NCBI GenBank assembly: GCA_964412195.1 | Contig: CAYPNP010000002.1 | Span: forward strand, 376,515 to 440,514 | From: CAYPNP01 sp964412195 | GTDB taxonomy: Bacteria; Acidobacteriota; JAAYUB01 | Direction of reading: 5' to 3' | Length of the DNA stretch: 64,000 nt | Shown: in pieces, positions 27,315-36,300 of the stretch | How the letters are laid out: each line of letters begins with the position of its first letter | Position numbering within the stretch: position 1 is the first letter of the stretch | Notes under the pieces: generated by a model | What the model was told of the DNA's origin: nothing | Databases searched by the model: none | The model's input: only the letters and a program-made list of their open reading frames with translations | Program-made: the position numbers and the translations under genes

Positions 27315-27971
27315 GTGGTGGCATTAGGAATCTTCGGAACCCTGGTGGACTACTTCAGCAAGGGCGGACCTGTGATGTGGCCGCTCCTCGCCTGTTCCAT
27401 CATCGGATTGATCTTCCTCGTCGAGCGCGCCATCTATTTCCACCGGATCCCCCTGGATCCCGGCATGATCTTCGGCAAGGTCCGGCAGCTGATGCTGGCC
27501 CGGGACCTCGAGGGAGCCATCCGGCTCACCGACGAAGCCAAAGGCCCCATGCCGGACATCCTCAAGGCCGGCTTGCTCCGGTTCGGCAAGCCCCACGAGG
27601 AAATCCTCCGCGCCATCGAAAGCGTCTCGCTGCATGAAGTCGCCAAGCTGGAGCGCGGCCTCTGGATCCTGGCCACCATCGCCAACGTCGCCCCCCTGCT
27701 TGGCTTCCTGGGGACGGTCACGGGCATGATCCAATCCTTCGACGTTTTGTCCACCGCCGGCTTCGGCAACCCGAAGCTGGTGGCCAAGGGCATCGCCGAG
27801 GCCCTGATCACCACCGCCGCCGGCCTGATGATCGCATTCCCCGTCCAATTGGGATACAACTACTTCACCACCAAGGTCGGCTCCTTCGTCCTGACGGCGG
27901 AAACCACTTCCGCCATGCTCCTCGAGACCATTTCCGAGCTGGAAGAGGAGAACCACAAGGTCAAGTCATGA
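27315..27971 (+). CDS. exbB: MotA/TolQ/ExbB proton-channel protein
   Basis: 218 residues from GTG 27315 (GGAGG seven bases before). A first membrane segment (GGPVMWPLLACSIIGLIFLVERAIYF), then a cytoplasmic domain, then two segments in LERGLWILATIANVAPLLGFLGTVTGMIQSF and EALITTAAGLMIAFPVQLGYNYF. The LGFLGTVTGMI motif is the family signature. With ExbD it forms a proton-driven motor energising TonB or TolA. Two ExbD genes and a TPR gene follow with overlapping stops and starts. There is no tonB here, so TonB- versus Tol-type function is not settled. Confidence 0.93.
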   Translation: MVALGIFGTLVDYFSKGGPVMWPLLACSIIGLIFLVERAIYFHRIPLDPGMIFGKVRQLMLARDLEGAIRLTDEAKGPMPDILKAGLLRFGKPHEEILRAIESVSLHEVAKLERGLWILATIANVAPLLGFLGTVTGMIQSFDVLSTAGFGNPKLVAKGIAEALITTAAGLMIAFPVQLGYNYFTTKVGSFVLTAETTSAMLLETISELEEENHKVKS

Positions 27972-28399
27972 TCCGCTACCGCGCCCGAAAAATCAGCGCC
28001 ATCATCCCCACCGCCTCCATGGCAGACATCGCCTTCCTGCTGATCACTTTCTTCATGTACACGACCACCTTCAGCGTCGACCGGACCGAGGTGATCCTGC
28101 CGGAATCCTTCATCCGGCAGATGGTGGAGAAGGACGCGGCCATCATCGCGATCACCGCCCGTGGTCAGATCAACGTCTCCGACGGCGTGCGGGAGAGCGA
28201 GCCGGCGGCCAGCCCGGAAGCCCTCGAGCAAACAGTCCGGGAGATCATCCAGAAGTCGCCCAACCGCCAGTTCATCATCAAGTGCGACAAGGCGGCGCCC
28301 TACCGGGCCTTCAACCAGGTGTACGAGGTGCTGCTGAAGACCAAGGCCCACGACATCTCCCTACTGACCGAACGCAAGACCGGAACGGAGGGGCCATGA
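27968..28399 (+). CDS. exbD: ExbD/TolR family protein (first copy)
   Basis: 143 residues, overlapping exbB by 4 bp. One N-terminal membrane segment preceded by a positively charged stretch, with the family motif IPTASMADIAFLLITFFMYTT; the conserved Asp in ADIAF is the proton-carrying residue. The periplasmic domain includes NRQFIIKCDKAAPYRAFNQVYEVLLKTKAHDISLLTE. Together with ExbB it would form the stator. It overlaps the next ExbD gene by ATGA. Confidence 0.93.
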   Translation: MIRYRARKISAIIPTASMADIAFLLITFFMYTTTFSVDRTEVILPESFIRQMVEKDAAIIAITARGQINVSDGVRESEPAASPEALEQTVREIIQKSPNRQFIIKCDKAAPYRAFNQVYEVLLKTKAHDISLLTERKTGTEGP

Positions 28400-28836
28400 G
28401 AGCAGCCCGCCTGAAAGACCGGATGACGGCGGAGATTCCCACCGCCTCCATGGCCGACATCGCCTTCCTGCTTATCACCTTCTTCATGGTGACCACCGTG
28501 TTCACGGCCATCCACGGCATCGAGTACGGCATGCCGAAGCGCGAGCCCACCTCCAATGTCAAGCCGCAGGAGTCCGTTTACATTCACGTCATGTACAACG
28601 GTCAGGTCCAGGTGGATTTCGTCCCCATCGGCTCGATGGAGAACCTCGCCACCTACGTCAAGACCAAGATGGAACAGACGCAGGGCCGGAAGCCCGTCAT
28701 CATCCGGACGGATCCCGACGCCCCCTACGGGAAGACGGTCGAAGTCCTGGACGTCCTCAAGCAGCTCGATGTGAAGAACATCACCCTGCCCACGGAGAAA
28801 GAGATCGAGGTCTGGAAGGCCTATTTCCGAGACTGA
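28396..28836 (+). CDS. exbD: ExbD/TolR family protein (second copy)
   Basis: 146 residues from ATG 28396, overlapping the first copy by 4 bp. Same architecture: IPTASMADIAFLLITFFMVTT membrane segment with the conserved Asp, then a periplasmic domain (GRKPVIIRTDPDAPYGKTVEVLDVLKQLDVKNITLPTE). The two ExbD proteins are clearly different in sequence outside the membrane segment, so they may form a heterodimeric stator. A paired ExbD arrangement is common in Bacteroidota and Acidobacteriota-like genomes. Confidence 0.93.
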   Translation: MRAARLKDRMTAEIPTASMADIAFLLITFFMVTTVFTAIHGIEYGMPKREPTSNVKPQESVYIHVMYNGQVQVDFVPIGSMENLATYVKTKMEQTQGRKPVIIRTDPDAPYGKTVEVLDVLKQLDVKNITLPTEKEIEVWKAYFRD

Positions 28837-28873
28837 ATCGCCCGGCCCCCATCGCCACCCACGGGAATCCAGC

Positions 28874-29869
28874 ATGACACATACCCGAACCCGACCTTCC
28901 ACCGATCGCCGGCGGAACGCGTTCATCGCGCTGGTGCTCGCCGCGCTCTGCCTGGCGGCGTTCACCGCGGAGGCCCTGGCGGATTACAAGACGGCGATCT
29001 CCCTTTTCAAGCGCCAGAAGTACCGCGACGCGCTCAAGGAGCTCCAGCCCGACGTCAGCCGCAACCCCGACTGGGAATTCGGCCACCGCCTGGCCGGCCT
29101 CTGCTACTTCTACCTCAAGGAATACGACAACGCCGCCCGGGCCTTCGAGCGGGCTGTGGAGCTCAAGAGCACCGAACCCTCGGTGTACCTGGGGCTGGCG
29201 GAATCTTACTACCAGTCGGGGAAACCGGACCAGGCCCTGGCCGCCGTCGAAAAGGGCAAGGCCTACTTCACCAAGAAGCCGGACCTGTACAATTACAACC
29301 GGATCCGCGCGTTCGTTTTCTACAAGCAGCAGCGGTTCGCCAACTCCGCCGACGCCGTGGTGGCTTCCTTCCAGTACCAGGCCGGCACCGCCCAGGACTG
29401 GCTCATCCTCGGCATCAGCTATTTCATGACCGGCCAGGACACCCAAGCGCGGCAGGCGCTGTCCACGGCGCAACAGATGGACCGCTCGCTGACCGGCGCC
29501 CAGACCTACCTGGACCGGCTGGCCGTCCGCGAAGCGGAAAACGCCCTCAAGTCCCAGAACTACGCCCAGGCCCGCGACGCCTTCCAGGCCATCCTGCAGC
29601 AGCACCCGGAAGACAACGCCATCCGCTTCAACCTGGCCCTGGCCGAGATCGGCCTCAAGAACTGGCCCGGCGCCGAGGCGCTCCTCCGGCCCATGGAAAC
29701 CGCCTACACAGGATCTTTCCGCTACTACTACTTCCACGGGTACGTACTGGAGAATCTGGGGAAGAATGAAGAGGCCGAGAAGTCCTACCGCAAGGCGCTG
29801 CAGATCAACAACGACCCGCAGGCAAGAGAGGCCCTCCAGCGGGTGCTCCGCCGGATGGGGAAAAAATGA
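28874..29869 (+). CDS. Exported tetratricopeptide repeat protein
   Basis: 331 residues. A signal sequence is visible (FIALVLAALCLAAFTAEALA, about 17-36). TPR-like helices fill the rest, with repeats such as FGHRLAGLCYFYLKEYDNAARAFERAVELKSTEPSVYLGLAESYYQSGKPDQALAAVEKGKAYF and a C-terminal FRYYYFHGYVLENLGKNEEAEKSYRKALQINNDP. It should be a periplasmic adaptor or scaffold. It ends the exbB-exbD-exbD operon, which suggests it supports the energised envelope complex. It closes on a bidirectional terminator. Confidence 0.88.
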   Translation: MTHTRTRPSTDRRRNAFIALVLAALCLAAFTAEALADYKTAISLFKRQKYRDALKELQPDVSRNPDWEFGHRLAGLCYFYLKEYDNAARAFERAVELKSTEPSVYLGLAESYYQSGKPDQALAAVEKGKAYFTKKPDLYNYNRIRAFVFYKQQRFANSADAVVASFQYQAGTAQDWLILGISYFMTGQDTQARQALSTAQQMDRSLTGAQTYLDRLAVREAENALKSQNYAQARDAFQAILQQHPEDNAIRFNLALAEIGLKNWPGAEALLRPMETAYTGSFRYYYFHGYVLENLGKNEEAEKSYRKALQINNDPQAREALQRVLRRMGKK

Positions 29870-29893
29870 ACCCCGCCGGGGAGGCGGGGTTCA
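29867..29893. terminator. Bidirectional terminator between the TPR gene and the STAS gene
   Basis: A perfect 11-bp stem pairs 29867-29877 with 29883-29893 around a 5-base GGGGA loop, and overlaps the TGA of the TPR gene. A-runs lie on the TPR side. The convergent genes read into it from both directions. Confidence 0.8.
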
Positions 29894-29899
29894 TGGGAT

Positions 29900-30238
29900 T
29901 CACTTGTAGCTCTTGACTGCGTCGTCGACGCTCTTGTAATACTCGAAAACCGTGATCAGTTTGGTGATGGTCAGCAGGTCCACGATCCGCTCGGTGACGT
30001 TGGCCAGTTTCAGCGTGCCGCTGGCCTTGCGCATGGTGGTGTAGCAGCGGATCAGTTCGCCCAGCCCGGAGCTGTCGATGTACGGCACATCGGCGAGATC
30101 CAGGACCACGTTCTTGACGTTTTCCGCCAGGAGCTCGTCGACCTTTTTCTTGATCGCGATATCGCCTTCACCCATCAGAATTTTGCCGTGAATTTCAAGT
30201 ACCGTGACGCCGTTGACCTCTCTCTCGTTGATCTGCAT
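29900..30238 (-). CDS. STAS-domain anti-sigma factor antagonist
   Basis: 112 residues, single STAS domain (SpoIIAA/RsbV-like). The opening MQINEREVNGVTVLEIHGKILMGEGD and the phosphorylation loop VPYIDSSGLGELIRCY put the phospho-acceptor Ser at 56 or 57. These proteins relieve an anti-sigma kinase or set a partner switch depending on phosphorylation. No anti-sigma kinase is adjacent. It is monocistronic, with a consensus promoter (TTGACA-17-TATGTA) and an AGGAGG ribosome binding site, divergent from rpsP. Confidence 0.92.
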   Translation of the reverse strand: MQINEREVNGVTVLEIHGKILMGEGDIAIKKKVDELLAENVKNVVLDLADVPYIDSSGLGELIRCYTTMRKASGTLKLANVTERIVDLLTITKLITVFEYYKSVDDAVKSYK

Positions 30239-30274
30239 GAAGACCTCCTGAAAGTTATTGGTTATTTCCTTTCA

Positions 30275-30303
30275 TACATATCACAGCCCTTTGGGGGTGT
30301 CAA
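30275..30303 (-). promoter_or_regulatory. Promoter of the STAS gene
   Basis: On the minus strand a perfect TTGACA (30303-30298) and TATGTA (30280-30275) with 17-bp spacing, 37 nt before the start codon at 30238. Confidence 0.6.
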
Positions 30304-30350
30304 ACCCTATTTCAACAAGGCGCTGAAAGGCCCCCCGCCGAAAAAAAACC

Positions 30351-30379
30351 TTGCATCACTTCGCCTCCTGTGCTTATAT
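30351..30379 (+). promoter_or_regulatory. Promoter of the rpsP operon
   Basis: TTGCAT (30351-30356) and TTATAT (30374-30379) separated by 17 bp, directly before the rpsP ribosome binding site; leader about 25 nt. Confidence 0.65.
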
Positions 30380-30411
30380 AGGGGGCTGTATTTTTGAGGA
30401 CGGAGGTTCCA

Positions 30412-30663
30412 TTGATCGCTATCAGGTTAACCCGCAAAGGCTCCAAGAAGAAACCCGTGTACCGCGTCGTGGTTGCGGAGAAGACGGCTCCCCGTGACGG
30501 CAGATTCCTCGAGATCCTCGGCCACTACAACCCGGTCTCGACACCGGCCGAGTTCCAGCTGGACCTGGAAAGAGTCAACCACTGGCTCAGCAAGGGCGCG
30601 AAACCGTCCGACACCGTTCGGCGTCTCATCGAGAAGGCGACAGCTTCCGCGAAGACTGATTGA
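30412..30663 (+). CDS. rpsP: Ribosomal protein S16
   Basis: 83 residues from TTG 30412. This start is chosen over an upstream in-frame TTG at 30394 because CGGAGG (30401-30406) sits at ideal spacing and the protein then begins LIAIRLTRKGSKKKPVYRVVVAEK as S16 normally does. The RDGRFLEILGHYNPV and SKGAKPSDTVRRLI motifs confirm S16. It heads the rpsP-khpA-rimM-trmD-rplS operon, a conserved order that ties ribosome assembly to tRNA modification. Confidence 0.97.
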   Translation: MIAIRLTRKGSKKKPVYRVVVAEKTAPRDGRFLEILGHYNPVSTPAEFQLDLERVNHWLSKGAKPSDTVRRLIEKATASAKTD

Positions 30664-30724
30664 ATTTCGCCATTTTACGCGGCTTGTTCTTCATAAAACC
30701 ACGTTCTGACCACAGGAGGAGCAC

Positions 30725-30955
30725 ATGAAAGAGCTGTTGGAAATGATTGCGAAAGTTCTAGTTGACAATCCGGATCAGGTCCAAGTCACGGAAGTGGAAG
30801 GTGAGCAGACCACCGTCCTCGAGCTGCGTGTGGCGCAAGTGGACCTTGGCAAGGTCATCGGCAAGCAGGGACGCACCGCCCGGGCGATCCGCACGATCCT
30901 CGGCGCGGCCGGCATGAAGATGCACAAGCGCTTCGTCCTGGAGATCCTGGAATAG
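30725..30955 (+). CDS. khpA: KH-domain RNA-binding protein KhpA
   Basis: 76 residues, one type II KH domain. The RNA-binding GXXG loop is GKQG in KVIGKQGRTARAIRTIL. AGGAGG precedes the start at about 30715. KhpA (YlqC) binds RNA, often with KhpB/Jag, and lies between rpsP and rimM in many phyla, as here. rimM starts five bases after its stop. Confidence 0.94.
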   Translation: MKELLEMIAKVLVDNPDQVQVTEVEGEQTTVLELRVAQVDLGKVIGKQGRTARAIRTILGAAGMKMHKRFVLEILE

Positions 30956-30960
30956 GACAG

Positions 30961-31491
30961 GTGGCGAAACACGACCATCTGGTAGTCGTCGGTACCATCA
31001 TCAAGCCACACGGAATTCTCGGGGAAGTCGTCGTCGAGCCGTACACCGATTCCCCGGGCGTGTTCGCGACCGGCGCGCGGTTGTTTCTGACGCGGGAAGG
31101 ATCCGCGCCGCGCCCCTGCAGGATGCGGAGTTGCCGGGCGCACCAGGGCCGGTGGCTTGTCGGCCTGGACGGCGTGAACGGCCGGACCGAGGCCGAGCAG
31201 CTGAGAAACCACGATCTTTGCATCGATAAAGACAGCCTGGCCCCCCTTGCGGCGGGCGAGTGCTATGTGTTCGAGGTCGTCGACGCCGCCGTGCAGGATG
31301 CCGATGGAAATGAAATCGGAATCGTGCAGGCCGTGGCGGAAACGGCGGCCGGCCATCTCCTGGAGATCCGCACCCCGGAAACGGTGTTCTACCTGCCCTT
31401 CGTGGACGAATACATCCAGGAGATCCGCCGGGAAGACGCCGTGGTGGTGATCCGGAATTTCGAGGGCCTGCTGGACCTGGAGCGGGGATGA
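30961..31491 (+). CDS. rimM: 16S rRNA processing protein RimM
   Basis: 176 residues with a GTG start. The N-terminal RimM domain (LVVVGTIIKPHGILGEVVVEPYTDSP) and the C-terminal PRC barrel (GECYVFEVVDAAVQDADGNEIGIVQAVAETAAGHLLEIR ... YLPFVDEYIQEI) are both visible. It assists assembly of the 30S head with S19. It overlaps trmD by 4 bp. Confidence 0.95.
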   Translation: MAKHDHLVVVGTIIKPHGILGEVVVEPYTDSPGVFATGARLFLTREGSAPRPCRMRSCRAHQGRWLVGLDGVNGRTEAEQLRNHDLCIDKDSLAPLAAGECYVFEVVDAAVQDADGNEIGIVQAVAETAAGHLLEIRTPETVFYLPFVDEYIQEIRREDAVVVIRNFEGLLDLERG

Positions 31492-32204
31492 AGATCGACA
31501 TCATCACCATCTTCCCCGGGCTGGTCGAGCCGATGCTGGAGTTCGGCATCCTGGGCAAGGCGCGCCGGGGCGGGCAGGTGGCGATCCGGGCTATCGACCT
31601 ACGCGACTTCACCACGGACCGCCACCGCACCGTCGACGACCGCCCCTTCGGGGGAGGCGAGGGCATGGTGTTCAAGCCCGAGCCGCTCGCCGCGGCCATC
31701 CGGTCCCTGAAAACCGGCGCGCCCGGAGAGCGGGTCGTCTACCTCAGCCCGCAGGGCCGCCTGCTGACGCAGCAGCGGGTCCGCGGACTGGCCGGCTGGG
31801 AACACCTGATCCTCATCTGCGGCCGCTACGAGGGGATCGACCAGCGGGTGATCGACCTGCTCGTTGACGAGCAGGTTTCGATCGGCGACTACGTCCTGAG
31901 CGGCGGGGAGCTGCCGGCGATGGTCCTGGTGGAAGCGGTCGCCCGGCTCGCCCCCGGCGTGGTCGGGCATCCGGACTCGATCCGGAACGAGTCGTTCGAG
32001 GCGGACCTGCTGGACTGCCCGGTCTACACGCGGCCCGAGGTGTTTGAGGGGCTGGCGGTTCCCGAGGTCCTCATGTCCGGAAACCACGAGCGCGTCCGCC
32101 GCTGGCGGGCCGAACAGGCGCTGGCGAACACCCGCCGGCACCGGCCGGAGTTGTTGGAAAAGCCATTATCAAGAAACGATATCGAGGAGAACAGTCATGA
32201 ATGA
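31488..32204 (+). CDS. trmD: tRNA (guanine-N1)-methyltransferase
   Basis: 238 residues of the SPOUT knot family. The opening KIDIITIFPGLVEPMLEFGILGKA, DDRPFGGGEGMVFKPEPL, the SAM-binding knot LICGRYEGIDQRVI and YVLSGGELPAMVL are family signatures. It methylates G37 of tRNAs to prevent frameshifting. Its last 8 bases overlap rplS. Confidence 0.97.
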   Translation: MKIDIITIFPGLVEPMLEFGILGKARRGGQVAIRAIDLRDFTTDRHRTVDDRPFGGGEGMVFKPEPLAAAIRSLKTGAPGERVVYLSPQGRLLTQQRVRGLAGWEHLILICGRYEGIDQRVIDLLVDEQVSIGDYVLSGGELPAMVLVEAVARLAPGVVGHPDSIRNESFEADLLDCPVYTRPEVFEGLAVPEVLMSGNHERVRRWRAEQALANTRRHRPELLEKPLSRNDIEENSHE

Positions 32205-32538
32205 GATCGATTTCATCGAACAGGAAATCATCAAGCCGGATATTCCCAATTTCCGGATTGGGGACACCGTCCGGGTGCACGTGAAGATCGTGGAAGGCGA
32301 CAAGTACCGCATCCAGATTTTCGAGGGCCTCGTGATCGCCCGCAAGCACGGCGGGAGCCGCGAGACGTTCACCGTGCGGAAGATCTCCGCCGGCTACGGC
32401 GTGGAAAGGGTGTTTCCCCTGCACGCGCCGGTGATCGACAAAATCGAGGTCGTCCGTTCCGGAAAGGTCCGCCGGGCCAAGCTATACTTCCTCCGCAACT
32501 TGCGGGGCAAGGCCGCCCGCCTCAAGGAAATCCGCTAG
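32197..32538 (+). CDS. rplS: Ribosomal protein L19
   Basis: 113 residues from ATG 32197, overlapping the trmD stop; the frame upstream to 32044 is inside trmD. FRIGDTVRVHVKIVEGDKYRIQIFEGLVIARKHGG and ETFTVRKISAGYGVERVFPLHAPVIDKIEVVRSGKVRRAKLYFLRNLRGKAARLKE are diagnostic of L19 at the subunit interface. A terminator 28 bp on closes the operon. Confidence 0.97.
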   Translation: MNEIDFIEQEIIKPDIPNFRIGDTVRVHVKIVEGDKYRIQIFEGLVIARKHGGSRETFTVRKISAGYGVERVFPLHAPVIDKIEVVRSGKVRRAKLYFLRNLRGKAARLKEIR

Positions 32539-32566
32539 TTCCTGCGGCCCCCACTCCAGACTCTCC

Positions 32567-32592
32567 AAACCCGGTTTCGGCCGGGTTTTTTC
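32567..32592 (+). terminator. Terminator of the rpsP-rplS operon
   Basis: AAACCCGG (32567-32574) pairs with CCGGGTTT (32581-32588) around a 6-base loop, followed by a run of T. A classic intrinsic terminator. Confidence 0.85.
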
Positions 32593-32604
32593 GTTTCAAA
32601 ATTA

Positions 32605-32634
32605 TTCTACCCACTCCGTTAAAATTGCTATAAT
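32605..32634 (+). promoter_or_regulatory. Promoter of rnhB
   Basis: A perfect TATAAT at 32629-32634, with a weak TTCTAC (32605-32610) 18 bp upstream, just 11 nt before ATG 32645, so the leader would be very short. Confidence 0.5.
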
Positions 32635-32644
32635 ATGAAAGTGT

Positions 32645-33301
32645 ATGGCGGAAGTGGTGCAGAAGGATCTTTTCGACAGGGAGTGGACGATCCCGGCGGA
32701 GAAGGACTTCTTCGCTCGCGGCCTTCGACTCATCGCAGGGGTGGATGAGGTCGGTCGCGGGGCGCTGGCCGGACCAGTAGTCACGGCGGCGGTGATCCTG
32801 AACCCCGATGACCCGATCGCCGGGATCCGGGACTCCAAGCAGCTTTCTCCGTCACGGCGGGAAGCTCTGGATGGGGAGATCCGCAAGCGGGCCATCGCTT
32901 GGAGCATCGACTTCATCGGCAACGACGACGTGGACCGGATCAACGTCCTGGAGGCCACACGGGTGTCGATGGGCCGTGCCGTACGCCGGCTGTCGGTGGC
33001 TCCCCAGCTGGTCCTGACCGATGCGATGGAATTGGATCTCCTTGACATCCCTTTGGTTAGTCTGATAAAAGGGGACGCGAGATCCAACTGTGTGGGTGCC
33101 GCTTCCATCATCGCCAAGGTGCACAGGGACCGCTGGATGTGCCGGGCGGCCCTCCTTTTCCCGGCCTATGAGTTTGAACGGCACAAGGGGTACGGCACGC
33201 GGCGCCACCTGGAGATCATCTCACGGCTGGGACCGTGTCCGTTGCACCGGCGGAGCTTCAAGCCACTGAGCGGGACGTCAGAAAATGGTCGCCATCAATA
33301 A
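32645..33301 (+). CDS. rnhB: Ribonuclease HII
   Basis: 218 residues. The metal-binding GVDEVGRGALAGPVVTAAV carries the first catalytic Asp/Glu at 34-35, and SKQLSPSRREAL, LTDAMELDL and SIIAKVHRD complete the RNase HII pattern, as does the GYGTRRHL end. It removes ribonucleotides and RNA from RNA-DNA hybrids. It has its own promoter after the rplS terminator and overlaps the following TPR gene by 17 bp. Confidence 0.96.
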   Translation: MAEVVQKDLFDREWTIPAEKDFFARGLRLIAGVDEVGRGALAGPVVTAAVILNPDDPIAGIRDSKQLSPSRREALDGEIRKRAIAWSIDFIGNDDVDRINVLEATRVSMGRAVRRLSVAPQLVLTDAMELDLLDIPLVSLIKGDARSNCVGAASIIAKVHRDRWMCRAALLFPAYEFERHKGYGTRRHLEIISRLGPCPLHRRSFKPLSGTSENGRHQ

Positions 33302-36300
33302 GGAAAAACTTCTCAAGAACGCCCAGAAGTTCGTCGCCCAGGGCAAGCTGGAGAACGCTATCAAGGAGTACGAGAAGATCCTGGAGGGCGAGCCGCACGA
33401 CACGTCCATCTTGAACACCATCGGCGACCTGAACCTCCACCTCAGCCGGACGCAGACGGCCATCAGCTACTTCCGGCGGGCCGCGCAGAAATTCATCGAC
33501 GACGGATTCTACGGCCGGGGCGTGGCGCTCTACCGCAAGATCGTGCTGGCCGACACCAAGAACCTCGAGAACGTGGAGATCCTCGCCGACCTCTTCATCA
33601 AGGAAGGCGTCGTTTCCGAGGCCAAAAAGCACTACGCCGAGATCGGGCGGGCCTATCTCAGCCAGAACAACTTCACCAAGGCTTACCACATCTTCAAGAA
33701 ACTGGCCGACCTGACCCAGGACGACCCCAACATCCACCTGAAACTCGCCGAACTGAGCATCAAGATGGAGATGCTGGAGAACGCGCGGGAATCCTACCTG
33801 AACGCCGCGTTGATCTGCAGCCGCAAGGGGCTGTTCCAGCAGGGCATGAACGCCATCAAGATGGCCCTGGAGATCGATCCCTTCCACATGGGATCGCTCA
33901 AGATCCTGTTCAAGATCTCCCTGGAACTGCGGGACTACAAGCTCCTCACCGAATACCTGCAGAAGGGGCTGAAGCAATCCCCCGGCAACCGGGAACTCCT
34001 CGAGATGCTCGGCCAATGCCAGATGTTCCAGGGGAACATCCGGGATTCCTACACCACCTTCGACACGATTTTCAAGGAGGATGAGAGCAAGTATTTCCTC
34101 CTGTTCGATCTGGCGGAATCGGCGTTCAAGCTCGGCGAGTTCAAGGTCGCCGTCGAGGCGATCGGCCGGGTCCAGCCCATCCTCATGGCCCGAAAGGAAA
34201 ACGTCAAGCTGATCGAGTTCCTGAAGGCGGTGGTGGACAAGGATCCGACCAACACCGACGCGCTCCAGAGCCTGTCCGAGGCCTACATCCACGTCAACGA
34301 CAACTTCAACTACGTCAGCACGCTGGACAAGCTGATCGAGTGCCTGATGCGCGAACGCAACTTCGCGCGGGCCCTGGAAGTCCTGGAAAAGATCCTGTCC
34401 ATGGACCCGGGCAACGAGAAGTACCGGAAATACCACCGCGACGCGTTCGAAAGGGTCTACCCCAACGAGACCTACATCCCCTTTGGGACCGCCGCGGAGG
34501 ATGCGGAGGAGGCGGAGGCCAGCTCGATCTTCGAGTTCGACACCACGGAGCTGTCCTCCGGCAAGGCCTTCTCCACCATGAAGGAATCGGACGCCGCGCT
34601 GGAGATCGAGCTCTTCCTCAGCTACGGGCTGAAGGACAAGGCCAAGAACCGGCTGCAGGAAAAGATCAAGGAGGACCCCAACGACGTGATCTTCCGCGAG
34701 AAGCTGAAGAACATCTACAAGGAAGAGGGGAGCCTCAAGCAGGCCGCGGATATCTGTTTCGAGATGGTCAACATCCTCACCCTCAAGGGGGAGCATGAGC
34801 GGGCGGCCGCGTTCCTCGAGGAAGGCCGGGGGCTGGACCCGTCCCGGAGCGACATTTCCATCCCGACGGGCTACCTTGACAAGGGGATATCCTTCCCCGA
34901 AGAGTTGGACACGTCCAACACCGGCTTCGAACTGCTCGAGATCGAGGACGAATCGATCGACCTGACGAACGATCTCTCCGAGATCCTGGTCGGCCACGTG
35001 GACGAGGAGCCCGCCCCGCCCCCCAAGGCGGCCACTCCGCCGCCGACGCCGGTGAAGGCGATTCCCGTCGGGCCGGCCAAGGAAAAATCCCCGCCCGCCC
35101 CCGTGCAGGCCGCTCCGGTCGAACCGCCGCCGAAGGAGAAAGTGCCGCCGGCGCCCAAAAAACCGGCCGCCGCCAAGGCCGCCCCGCCTCCCCAGGCAGC
35201 CCCGTCCTTTGAAGAGCCGACCCCGAAGTATGCCCCTAGCGCCGACATCGACACCGACGTCAGCCAGCGGCTGGAGGAGACTCTGAAATCGCTGCAGGAC
35301 CTGGGCATTTTTTCGCCCATCCTGATGCACGAGAAGCCCGCGGAGGAAGCGCCGCAGGAACCGGAGATCCTGCTGACCCCCGAGTCTCTGATCTCGCATC
35401 CCGACACTGCCCTGCCGGAGCCCGAGATCGAGGAACCGGCCCCAAAGGCCGCGACTCCCCCGCCTCCGGAGGTGGTCACCACCCCCGCGGCCATGGACAA
35501 GATCCTCGAAAACGCCCTGCGGGAAATCGATTTTTACATCAAGCTCGGTTTCAACGACAACGCGCGGGAGGAGCTGAGCAAGCTCCAGGCGAACTATCCG
35601 GACCATCCGGAGATCGTCTCCCGCCTCCAGTCCCTGGCGCCGAAAGCGGCGCCGCCGGCCCCGGCCGAGCCGGAAATCCACGAGGAAGAGGCCTTCCCTC
35701 CGCCGAAGATCGAGATCCAGGAGATATCGCGGTTGAAGGACATTCCGGAAGAGGCCGCCTCCACGACGGGCCCGATGGTCGAGGAGATTGCCGCCGAGGA
35801 CGTCAACATCGACCTCTTCAGCATGATCTCGGTGGATTCGGTCAAGGAGGAGACGGAGCGGCCTAGCAGCAGTTACGAGGCCCGCAAGAACCTGCCCGTC
35901 ATCGACCAGCCGCCGCCGGAGCCCGAAAAACCCGCAGCTGCGCCGCCGGAAGCCCAACCGGCGGGCATCTTCGGAGACCTCGAGGCGGACGAAGTCCTGG
36001 GCAACTCGCTCCTGTTCGGTGAGGAGAAGACCTCCACCCAGCTGGGCGGGAACGGCCTTTTCCTGCCGAAGGAGGCCGAGGAGCCGGAGCACGCGGCCGG
36101 GGGCCCCAAGGGCAAGAATCTCTCCGCCATGCAGAACATCTTCGCCGACATCGTCGAAGAGGCCAACAAGGTCTTCATCAGCGACCAGGAGGGCGAGGCG
36201 GATTTCGACACCCACTACAACCTGGGGATCGCCTACAAGGAGATGAGCCTGCTGGACGATGCCATTTCCGAGTTCCAGAAGTCATACAACTTCATCAAGG

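Noticed and set aside
33258..36215. 985-residue open frame on the minus strand
   Set aside because: It is the antisense shadow of the large TPR gene; sequence is low-complexity Leu/Val/Gly-rich with no domain and no ribosome binding site.
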